From Acidobacteriota bacterium (GTDB lineage: Bacteria > Acidobacteriota > Vicinamibacteria > Fen-336), in the NCBI GenBank assembly GCA_003222275.1, contig QHVJ01000079.1, positions 1-46,681 on the forward strand: DNA of 46,681 nucleotides, given 5' to 3'. Positions 39,880-46,681 of this stretch are shown here, piece after piece. Each line of letters opens with the position of its first letter. Positions within the stretch are counted from its first letter, which is position 1. The notes under the pieces were generated by a model, which made no database searches, was not told where the DNA came from, and saw only the letters and a program-made list of their open reading frames with translations. The position numbers were made by a program, and so were the translations under genes.

Positions 39880-42711
39880 CTATTCGCCCTCGGACGCGAC
39901 GGGCTCACCAGGGTCGTCCTCCTCGGCGGACGGCAGGAATGCGCGGAACTCGTCGACGGTCGCATGCGGTCGGCGTGCCGGTTCGTCCAGGGCGGCGAGA
40001 TCGTCGCTGGGCTCGGGCAGGTTCAGCGCCCGATGGAGGGCCGATTTCGAGATCGCCCACAACTCGTTGCCGTTCATGTGGTCGTTGGCCGTGAAGAAGA
40101 CGAGAGGCCCGACCGGCGTGAAGAAGCGCGGCGAGGACCAGCCCGCTCCCACGGCGAGGTCCTGCACCACCCGCGTGGTGTTCGTGCCGTTGGTCGCCCA
40201 CAGCTCGAGGCCGTGGGCGTCGTCATACGCGCTGAACAGCGCCAGGCCGCCCACCTTCCTGAAGGAGGAGCTGTCGAAGATCGGCCCCAACGAGCTGGCC
40301 GGTCCCGGATTGATGTCCAAGAGGAGGTCCGCCGTGACGCCGTCGCTCCTCCACAGCTCGCACCCGTTCCCATCCCTCGCCGCGAACACCAGGGCGTCGC
40401 TGACCTGAGCGGAGGCACCGCCACATCCTAACCACCGGTTGTCGGGGAGAATGGAATCCCGGATCAGGGCCGTGCCCGCGTCCGTCCCATCGGTCTTCCA
40501 CAGCCCGCTCGCGACGCTGAAGAAGAGGACACCGTTGGTGCCGAGCGGAGTCAAGACGGCGAACGGCAACTCCGGTGAGAAATCCTTCACGAGCACGGTA
40601 CCTGCCTCCGTTCCATCGCTCTTCCACAGCGTGTCGCCGGTCCAACCCCCGCCGTTCTCTGCGCCGAAGGCGGTGAAGAGGAGGGTGCCGTTGAGGTCGA
40701 CCAGGCGCGTCGGGCCCGAGCTTGCCGGCCCCGGCCGGATATCCTTGACCAGGACCGTGCCGGCTGCGGTCCCGTCGCTCTTCCACAGCTCGCTGCCGGT
40801 GTCCGGGTGGAAGGCACTGAAGAAGAGGGTGCCGTTGATATTCAGGAGCCGGGCCACGCCGGCCGAGCCGGCCCCCGGGACGATGTCCTTGACCAGGACG
40901 GTGCCGGCCGCCGTTCCGTCGCTCTTCCACAGCTCGCTGCCGGTGTCCGGGCGGAAGGCACTGAAGAAGAGGGTGCCGTCGACGTCGGTGAGCTGTTTGA
41001 GGTCGGACGAGCCCGGTCCCGGATAGACGTCCTTGACGAGCAGGGTCCCCGCCTCGGTCCCGTCGCTCCTCCACAGCTCCGTGCCGGTGTCGGGGCGGAA
41101 GGCGGCGAAGAACAGGATACTCCCCACCCGGGTGAGCGAGTCCGGGGAAGACGAGCCGGCCCCCGGGACGATGTCCTTGACGAGGGCGGTCCCCTCGGCG
41201 CTCCCGTCGCTCTTCCATAGCTCGCGGCCGGCCCCGGGGGTGGAGGCGGTGAAGAACAAGCTCTTCTGAAGCTTGAGCAGGTCGTCCGGGAACGACGAAC
41301 CCGCGCCGGGATTGATGTCCCTCAAGAGCACCGTGCCGGCTTCGGCGCCGTCGCTCGTCCACGGCTCGGGCCCGGTGCTCGGCAGTGACGCCGAGAAGAA
41401 GAGCTTGCCGAGGCCGCTGGCGAGAGTCGTGAGGCTGGAGTCGCCGGGACCGGTGTTGATGTCCTTCACGATCACGGTTCCGAACTCGGTCCCATCGCTC
41501 TTCCACAGCTCGGTACCCGCGCCGGAGCCGAAGGCCTTGAAGAAGAGTGTGCGGCCGACGGCGGTAAGCGCGGCGGGCGAGGAAGAGCCGTCCCCGGCGA
41601 CGAGGTCCTTGACGAGCGCGGTCCCCTCGGCCGTCCCGTCGCTCCGCCACAGTTCCACTCCCGTGCCGGCCCGGAAGGCCGAGAAGAAGAGCGTACCGTC
41701 GACGGTGGCGAGGTTGCCGGGAGTGGAGGAGCCGGCCCCGGGCTCGATGTCCTTGACGAGCACGGTGCCCTCCTCGGTCCCGTCGCTCTTCCACAGCTCG
41801 TAGCCGGTCTCCGGGCGGAAGGCCGTAAAGAAGAGCGCGCCATTGGCGCCCTTCAGGTTGGAGGGGCCGGAAGAAGCGGCCCCGGCGCTGACGTCCTTGA
41901 CCAGCACGGTCCCCTCGGCCGTCCCGTCGCTTTTCCACAGCTCCGTCCCGACATCGGGGCGGAAGGCCCCGAAGAAGAGAGTGCCGTTGACGGTGGTGAG
42001 GTTGAAAGGACTGGAAGAGCCGGGCCCGGGGTTGATGTCCTTGATCATGCTCGTGCCCGACGCGTCGCTCTTCCACAGCTCGCTGCCGGTGCCGGGGCTG
42101 AAGACCGTGAAGAAAAGCGTGCTGCCGACCACGGTGAGATTCGACGGGGCCCAATGGGACGTGTCCGCGACGGGCCCCGTTCCTGTCCCGTCGCTTCTCC
42201 AGAGCGAATAGGTACTGTCGAGATTCCTCACGAAGTACAGAGTGCCGCCCACGGCGGTGAACTGTCCAAGACCTCTGTACTGGGGCGCCTCCGGGCCGAT
42301 GTCGTCCCTGACCAGCACGGTCCCTTCGGCCGTCCCGTCGCTCCGCCAGAGCTTGTCGCCCATCCTGGTCGAGAAAGGGGAAAAGTCGGAGTGGAAGAAG
42401 AGGATACCGTTGACGTTGGTGAGGTCGCGGACGCCGATGGCCTTGACCATTACGGTGCCGGCGGGGCTCCCGTCGGTCCGCCACAGGCCGGAATTGGCCC
42501 CGTCGGTCGCGCTGAAGAAGACGAACCCGCCGGCTTCCACGAATGGCCCCGGCAACGAGCCGGCGGCGGCGTCGAACGTGTTATTGATGTCCTTGACGAG
42601 GAAAGCCCGCGTATCTGGCGTTCCCTTCTGGCCCGCACCGACCCAAGCCGTCGCGACGAGCCCCAAGACGAGGGCGGCAAGAACAGTCCAAACCCAGGAA
42701 GAGGCCCGCAT
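39880..42711 (-). CDS. Secreted repeat protein with about 17 ELWxxDGT repeats
   Basis: 943 residues. The ribosome binding site AAAGGAG lies in front of ATG 42711, which starts a signal peptide (MRASSWVWTVLAALVLGLVA). The rest is a 48-residue repeat with consensus ELWKSDGTxxGTVLVKDIxP, GxGSSxPxxLTxVNGTLFFS and AFxPxTG; I count 17 recognisable copies plus a degenerate last one. Such repeats (ELWxxDGT) are predicted to form beta-propellers; two or three propellers would fit this length. Some neighbouring copies are almost identical in DNA (40740-40840 and 40880-40980), so the array has been re-copied recently. The C-terminal 60 residues are acidic and unordered. Ligand unknown; location probably periplasmic or cell surface. 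Confidence 0.87.
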   Translation of the reverse strand: MRASSWVWTVLAALVLGLVATAWVGAGQKGTPDTRAFLVKDINNTFDAAAGSLPGPFVEAGGFVFFSATDGANSGLWRTDGSPAGTVMVKAIGVRDLTNVNGILFFHSDFSPFSTRMGDKLWRSDGTAEGTVLVRDDIGPEAPQYRGLGQFTAVGGTLYFVRNLDSTYSLWRSDGTGTGPVADTSHWAPSNLTVVGSTLFFTVFSPGTGSELWKSDASGTSMIKDINPGPGSSSPFNLTTVNGTLFFGAFRPDVGTELWKSDGTAEGTVLVKDVSAGAASSGPSNLKGANGALFFTAFRPETGYELWKSDGTEEGTVLVKDIEPGAGSSTPGNLATVDGTLFFSAFRAGTGVELWRSDGTAEGTALVKDLVAGDGSSSPAALTAVGRTLFFKAFGSGAGTELWKSDGTEFGTVIVKDINTGPGDSSLTTLASGLGKLFFSASLPSTGPEPWTSDGAEAGTVLLRDINPGAGSSFPDDLLKLQKSLFFTASTPGAGRELWKSDGSAEGTALVKDIVPGAGSSSPDSLTRVGSILFFAAFRPDTGTELWRSDGTEAGTLLVKDVYPGPGSSDLKQLTDVDGTLFFSAFRPDTGSELWKSDGTAAGTVLVKDIVPGAGSAGVARLLNINGTLFFSAFHPDTGSELWKSDGTAAGTVLVKDIRPGPASSGPTRLVDLNGTLLFTAFGAENGGGWTGDTLWKSDGTEAGTVLVKDFSPELPFAVLTPLGTNGVLFFSVASGLWKTDGTDAGTALIRDSILPDNRWLGCGGASAQVSDALVFAARDGNGCELWRSDGVTADLLLDINPGPASSLGPIFDSSSFRKVGGLALFSAYDDAHGLELWATNGTNTTRVVQDLAVGAGWSSPRFFTPVGPLVFFTANDHMNGNELWAISKSALHRALNLPEPSDDLAALDEPARRPHATVDEFRAFLPSAEEDDPGEPVASEGE

Positions 42712-42856
42712 CGCTGGTTCTCCTTTCACCGCCGATGGGAGCGATTCGAGTTACCACAGAATGTGGGTCCCCCTCCCGAAGCAGAACAGTGGGGCGGCCC
42801 GGAAACTGGGGTCAGGGAAACCCTGAAGGACTTCGCCCTGCTCGGTGGCTCGGCTC

Positions 42857-43654
42857 TTAAGACGACGCCGCAAGGGCCGCCGGGGCCACAGGCAACCTGG
42901 TCCAGGTGCCGTCTCCCCCCAACGCTTCGCACGGACGAAAGCCGGCCTTGTAGCTCATCTTGGGCGAGCCCGCGATCCAGTAGCCGAGGTAGAGCCACGG
43001 CAGGCCGCGCTGGCGGCACGCGTCGATCATCCACAGAACGTTGAAGACGCCGAGAGCGCGCCGCGACTGGTCGGGATCGAAGTAGCAATAGACGGCGCTC
43101 ATCGCCTGGGGCTCGAGGTCGGCCACGCCGACGGCGACGAGGCGCCCGCCCACGCGGTACTCGATCTCGCGGGTGTCGACCGCGGAGCCGCCGGTGAGGG
43201 TTCGAAGCTCGAGCTCGGAGCCCTCCATCTGCCCGTCGTGGCGGGCCTCGAGATAGCGGCGGTAGAGGGCGAGCTTCTCGGCCGAGGGCGAGGACGGAAC
43301 GAGGACGGCCTCGAGGTCGGCGTTGCGTACCCGGCAGCGCCTCTGCGCGCGCGAAGCAGAGAACTCCGCGACCGGCACGCGCAGCATCCGGCACTGGTCG
43401 CAACCCTCGCATCTCGTGCGGTAGAAGACCGGGCCGAGGCGCCGGAAGTTCAGGTCCATGAGGGCGTGGTACACCCCGGGAAAGAAGGGGGAGGGCACGA
43501 CCGTCAGGTGCCGGGCCGAGCGCCGGGGAAGATACGGGCACGGGAACGGGCCGTCGAGAGGCGGGTCGCGCCGCTCGATGGCCCGGGACAAGAGCTGGGT
43601 CAGGCCCGCGTGCGCGTGCGCGACCTCGCCGTCCGTTCCCGCCGTCGTGCCCAC
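42857..43654 (-). CDS. bpt: Aspartate/glutamate leucyltransferase (Bpt)
   Basis: 265 residues, GTG start at 43654. ATE-N domain: CPYLPRRSARHLTV (Cys at about 39) and VFYRTRCEGCDQCRMLRVPV (three Cys). ATE-C domain: ARHDGQMEGSELELRTL.., DLEPQAMSAVYCYFDPDQSR, LPWLYLGYWIAGSPKMSYKA, GFRPCE. It transfers Leu from Leu-tRNA to N-terminal Asp or Glu, feeding the ClpS N-degron pathway. In many genomes bpt sits beside aat; here the ELWxxDGT gene separates them and they lie on opposite strands. The 2OG oxygenase upstream on the same strand is 38 bp away and may form an operon with it. Confidence 0.93.
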   Translation of the reverse strand: MGTTAGTDGEVAHAHAGLTQLLSRAIERRDPPLDGPFPCPYLPRRSARHLTVVPSPFFPGVYHALMDLNFRRLGPVFYRTRCEGCDQCRMLRVPVAEFSASRAQRRCRVRNADLEAVLVPSSPSAEKLALYRRYLEARHDGQMEGSELELRTLTGGSAVDTREIEYRVGGRLVAVGVADLEPQAMSAVYCYFDPDQSRRALGVFNVLWMIDACRQRGLPWLYLGYWIAGSPKMSYKAGFRPCEALGGDGTWTRLPVAPAALAASS

Positions 43655-43692
43655 GGCTTCAGCCTAGCACCTCTTGGGCTCCTCGCCGCGGG

Positions 43693-44400
43693 TCACTCGG
43701 CGTCGTGGAAGATGATGCCGAGCGTGTAGCGCGTGCCCGACCGGACGCGGCTCACGCCGTGCCGCACGTTCACGCGATGGAAGCCGCGGGCGCCCCGCGC
43801 CGGCCGGATGCGGTTGGTGAAGACGAGCAGCTCGCCCCGCCTCCCGACGATCGCCTCCCCCACCGATTGCGCGCGCGGCCGCTGTTCCACGAGCAGGAAC
43901 TCGCCTCCGTCGTAGTCCTCGCCCGGTCGGCTCAGGAAGAAGACGATCTGGAACGGGAAGCCGACCGCCCCGTACACGTCCTGATGCAGGCAGTTGTATC
44001 CGCCGGCTTCGTAATGCAGCAGCAGCGGCGTGGGTTTCGTCTGCCCCGCCCTCGCGCAGCGGGTGAGGAATGCCCCGAGCGTCGGCGGGAAGCGCTCGCG
44101 CGAACCGAGTGCCTGCGCCCAGCCGTTGGCGATTCCGGCCAGCCGAGGATAGGCATGGACCCGGAGCTGCTCGACCAGCTTCGGCAGCGGCCGCCCGAAG
44201 TACTTGTAGTCCCCTGCGCCGAAACGGTGGCGGGCCATGTCCACGCGGCTGCGGAAGAGCCCGTCGTCGCCGTATGCACGGATGAGCTCGCGGCATTCCT
44301 CCGCGGTCAGGACGTCCGGCGTGCTCGCCCAGCCGCGCTCCCACAGTCCCGCCTCGAGCGCGGGCCAGTCCAGCGCCGCCAGGCGCTCGGCGACGCTCAT
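43693..44400 (-). CDS. 2OG-Fe(II) dioxygenase family protein
   Basis: 235 residues. Fe ligands His-x-Asp in YNCLHQDVYG and the distal His in GFHRVNVRHGVSRV; the 2-oxoglutarate-binding Arg in RSGTRYTLGIIFHDA. The N-terminal half (DGLFRSRVDMARHRFGAGDY, KYFGRPLPKLVEQLR) is typical of this subgroup. Substrate unknown; relatives are annotated as prolyl-hydroxylase-like or AlkB-like. No signal peptide, so cytoplasmic. Probably transcribed together with bpt, in which case a role on protein N-termini or on amino acids can be imagined, but that is inference. Confidence 0.85.
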   Translation of the reverse strand: MSVAERLAALDWPALEAGLWERGWASTPDVLTAEECRELIRAYGDDGLFRSRVDMARHRFGAGDYKYFGRPLPKLVEQLRVHAYPRLAGIANGWAQALGSRERFPPTLGAFLTRCARAGQTKPTPLLLHYEAGGYNCLHQDVYGAVGFPFQIVFFLSRPGEDYDGGEFLLVEQRPRAQSVGEAIVGRRGELLVFTNRIRPARGARGFHRVNVRHGVSRVRSGTRYTLGIIFHDAE

Positions 44401-44541
44401 GGGAGCGCGAGAGCGGCGCGCCCGGCCCGGGCCGCTCCTGGGTACACCTCGACGGGCTGGCGCATCACGCTCCGGGATCGTGCGCGCCGCCCCGGCCGCT
44501 CAGCCGGTCGGTGGGGTGAAGGACCCGCAAGGCCCGGCGGC

Positions 44542-45711
44542 CTAAAGGTCGCGGAGGGCCGTGGCCACCGGCAGCCGGGCCGCCCGGATGGCCGGCGGCA
44601 GGCCGCCGACGACACCCATCACGAGCGCGAAGCCCACGCCGACGGCCAGCAGCGCGGGCGTGATGCGGAAAGCGAAGGCGAGGTGGGAGAAGGTCTGCCA
44701 GTTCATCGTGCCCGTGGTCAGGCCGTTCACGGGGAGCGCGAACAGGCAGCCGAGCAGCCCGCCGATCGCGGCGATGAAGAGCGCTTCCACCACGAAGGAG
44801 AGCACCACGCTGGGACCGCCGAAGCCCAGGGCGCGCATGGTCGCGATCTCGCGCGAGCGCTCCGCCACCGCCGAGTACATCGTGTTGAGGGCGCCGAACA
44901 CGGCCCCGAGGCCCATCACCGCCGCCACCATGGAGCCGAGCACGGTGATGAGACCCGTGAGCATGCGCGATTCCTTCTCGTAGTACTCGGCCTCGCGCTC
45001 GACCTGGACGCTCAGGCGTGGGTCGCTGGTGAGGGCCTTCTTGAAGCCGTCGAACGCGTCGGCCGATTGCAGCCGCACGGTAGCCGACTGGAACGAGCCC
45101 AGCGGCCGCTGGTAGACGCGCATCAGGACCTCGGCGTCGCACCAGACCTCGGAGTCGAACGCGCTGCCGCCGGCGTCGAAGGAGCCGACCACCGTCCAGC
45201 TGTCGCCCCCGAAGCGGACGTTGCTCCCGACATCGAGCCCGGAGTAGGTGCTCCTCACGTTGCGCCCTACGACCAGCTCGTTCAGGCCCGGCCGGAAGAA
45301 ACGGCCGTCCTTCATCTTGACGCCCGGGCGCACTTCGAGCGCCCGCGGCGACATGCCGCGTACCTGCACGTTGGCGTCCGTGCCCGTCGTCCTCAGCGGG
45401 AAGGAGGCGACCACCACGACCTCGGGGCTCACCAGGGAGCCCGCGGCCGGCCGCGCCACTCCCGGCGCGACCTCGAGGATCTTCACGTGCTCGACGGTCA
45501 CGCTGCTGTCCATCTCCGACGTGGCCCCCGCCCGCCGCACGATCGCGTTCTCGGGTGAGCCCGACGAGACGAGCGTCGCCTGGAAGCCGCGGGCCATGGC
45601 CAGCATGGCCACGAACACCGCCACCGTGCCCGCGATGCCCAGCACCGCCACCACGGCCGACGGCCAGCGCTCCCGCACGCTGTTCACGTTGTAGACGAGG
45701 GGGATCGCCAT
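44542..45711 (-). CDS. ABC transporter permease, FtsX/MacB type
   Basis: 389 residues; ATG 45711 is 2 bp after the preceding permease stop. First helix AVVAVLGIAGTVAVFVAMLAM, a periplasmic domain of about 220 residues (VTVEHVKILEVAPGVARPAA .. AEYYEKESRM), then three helices typical of FtsX: AAVMGLGAVFGALNTMYSAV followed by ERSREIATMRALGFGG, ALFIAAIGGLLGCLFALPVN, and ALLAVGVGFALVMGVVGGLP with PAIRAARLPVATALRDL at the end. Works with the neighbouring permease and an ATPase not in this window, probably in envelope or lipid/lipoprotein transport. Confidence 0.88.
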   Translation of the reverse strand: MAIPLVYNVNSVRERWPSAVVAVLGIAGTVAVFVAMLAMARGFQATLVSSGSPENAIVRRAGATSEMDSSVTVEHVKILEVAPGVARPAAGSLVSPEVVVVASFPLRTTGTDANVQVRGMSPRALEVRPGVKMKDGRFFRPGLNELVVGRNVRSTYSGLDVGSNVRFGGDSWTVVGSFDAGGSAFDSEVWCDAEVLMRVYQRPLGSFQSATVRLQSADAFDGFKKALTSDPRLSVQVEREAEYYEKESRMLTGLITVLGSMVAAVMGLGAVFGALNTMYSAVAERSREIATMRALGFGGPSVVLSFVVEALFIAAIGGLLGCLFALPVNGLTTGTMNWQTFSHLAFAFRITPALLAVGVGFALVMGVVGGLPPAIRAARLPVATALRDL

Positions 45712-45713
45712 CG

Positions 45714-46681
45714 TCAGACCCTCCGCAGCGCATCCACCACGCGCAGGCGCATGGCGGAGAAGGCGGGCAGGAAACCCGCGATCACGCCGACCAGGAGCGC
45801 GACGCCCACTCCGGTCGCGACCTGCCCCGGCGGCAGGTAGAAGATGGGCAGGAAGCCACCGGTGGGATCGCCGCGGAGCGTCAGCGCCTTGGCCAGGGCC
45901 AGGCCCAGGGCCCCGCCCAGCAGGGCGACGAGCACCGACTCCGCCATGACCAGCCCGAGCACCGCCCAGTCGGGGAAGCCCACGGTCTTGAGCACCGCCA
46001 GCTCGCCGGTGCGCTCGCGCACGGCGATGGCCATCGTGTTCCCGGTGACGAGGAGCAGGGTGAAGAAGACGACGGCGCCGATGGACAGGATCAGGAACTC
46101 GATGTTGCCCATCTGCTTCGCGAAGGACGTGGCCATTTCCTTCTCCGTTTGCGCCCTCGTCTCGTAAGGGGAGTTGGCGAAGGTCTCGTCGATGGCCTTC
46201 ATCACGCTCGCCGCGTGGTCGGGGTTCTCGATGCGCAGCGTGTACCACCCGATCATGTTCTTGTACGAAGCGGGCATCTTCTCGTTCAGGTAGTCCCAGT
46301 GGAACCAGAACTGGGTCGTGTCGTCCTGCGGCCGCGTGCCGTGATAGATGCCGTGGAGGTTGAACTCGAACACCCCCGAGAGAAAGGTGCCCTTGATCGG
46401 GATGCGGTCCCCCACCTTCCAGTGATACTTCTCGGCGGTCAGCTTCCCGGCAATGGCGCCGGCCTTGTCCTCTACGAACGCCTTCCACTGGTCGTCGGGA
46501 ATGACGAACTCGGGGTACATCGAGCGATACGTCTGGGGATCGACGGCGAACTGCGGGAAGAAGTTCTTCTCGTCGATGTAGACGCCGCCGAACCAGTTCG
46601 CGAACGTGACCTGCTTCACCCCCGGGATGCGCAGGATGCGATCGCGGTAGGGAAGCGGCAGGGGCTGGATGATCGAGACCT
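45714..46681 (-). CDS. ABC transporter permease, FtsX/MacB type, 5'-truncated by window edge
   Basis: The frame continues past the last base of the window (VSIIQPLPLPYRDRILRIPG precedes VKQVTFANWFGGVYIDE), so the start is missing. About 322 residues are visible: a periplasmic domain (KYHWKVGDRIPIKGTFLSGV .. TRAQTEKEMATSFAKQMGN), then three FtsX-type helices: EFLILSIGAVVFFTLLLVTG with NTMAIAVRERTGELAVLKTV following, LGLVMAESVLVALLGGALGL, and GVGVALLVGVIAGFLPAFSA ending in AMRLRVVDALRRV. Two unequal FtsX permeases in a row suggest a heteromeric exporter; the ATPase and membrane fusion protein are expected upstream of the window edge. Confidence 0.88.
   Translation of the reverse strand, partial: VSIIQPLPLPYRDRILRIPGVKQVTFANWFGGVYIDEKNFFPQFAVDPQTYRSMYPEFVIPDDQWKAFVEDKAGAIAGKLTAEKYHWKVGDRIPIKGTFLSGVFEFNLHGIYHGTRPQDDTTQFWFHWDYLNEKMPASYKNMIGWYTLRIENPDHAASVMKAIDETFANSPYETRAQTEKEMATSFAKQMGNIEFLILSIGAVVFFTLLLVTGNTMAIAVRERTGELAVLKTVGFPDWAVLGLVMAESVLVALLGGALGLALAKALTLRGDPTGGFLPIFYLPPGQVATGVGVALLVGVIAGFLPAFSAMRLRVVDALRRV

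Noticed and set aside
40439-42211. Several plus-strand frames opposite the ELWxxDGT gene
   Set aside because: They show the repeat period only because they are antisense to it, with recurring VPSLFHSS-type strings; no signal peptide or ribosome binding site.

Overview
This is a GC-rich (by eye close to 70 %) bacterial chromosome window, densely packed with genes on both strands. Several families point to an Acidobacteriota-like, Gram-negative soil or sediment organism: an Oar-type TonB-dependent receptor with an N-terminal carboxypeptidase-regulatory domain, DUF5666 and DUF4388 proteins, many secreted proteins of unknown function, and an ECF sigma/anti-sigma pair placed in front of secreted proteins. 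The taxonomic call is inference; there is no rRNA gene or universal marker here. I saw no tRNA, rRNA, CRISPR array, prophage or complete insertion sequence.

Layout. 1-2.7 kb: end of msrA, a structured intergenic repeat, a small Rho-N-like protein, the DNA glycosylase tag, an RcnB-like secreted protein and an AhpD-like protein. 2.9-9.7 kb (minus strand): a two-subunit molybdenum hydroxylase (2Fe-2S subunit, then Tat-exported molybdopterin subunit), then a DUF5666 protein translationally coupled to the TonB-dependent receptor. 9.7-13.6 kb: a secreted polysaccharide deacetylase facing a cupin / esterase / DUF4956-like operon. 13.6-17.4 kb: the remains of a purine permease, a DUF4388 protein and a sulfatase-modifying-factor-like protein. 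17.4-24 kb: an amidohydrolase, a spermidine-dehydrogenase-like flavoprotein coupled to an amino-acid/polyamine permease, and a glutamine-rich secreted protein. 24-30.5 kb: a GH20 hexosaminidase divergent from a large Lhr-type helicase. 30.6-33.4 kb: a four-gene ECF sigma operon. 33.5-38.6 kb: panE divergent from a tripartite efflux operon (TolC, EmrA-like, EmrB-like). 38.6-44.4 kb: structured repeats, a small coiled-coil protein, aat, a secreted protein of about 17 ELWxxDGT repeats, bpt and a 2OG-Fe(II) oxygenase. 44.5 kb to the end: two FtsX-type ABC permeases, the second cut by the window edge.

Two features run through the window. First, many same-strand neighbours overlap by exactly four bases (GTGA five times, ATGA twice, and possibly one CTGA), which implies translational coupling, and two convergent gene pairs share the tetranucleotide CTAG as both stop codons. 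Second, the two convergent intergenic regions longer than 100 bp carry arrays of one 7-bp unit, GCAATCA on the sense strand starting 1-3 nt after a stop codon. Read from the opposite strand the same arrays place TGA codons in all three frames. One of these regions also contains a hairpin-rich repeat that recurs as a tandem pair at 38.65-38.81 kb.

The most interesting leads are the heptamer arrays, the modular hairpin repeat, the ECF operon with its two uncharacterised secreted outputs, the N-degron transferase pair (aat and bpt) split by a repeat protein, and the DUF5666-receptor pair.
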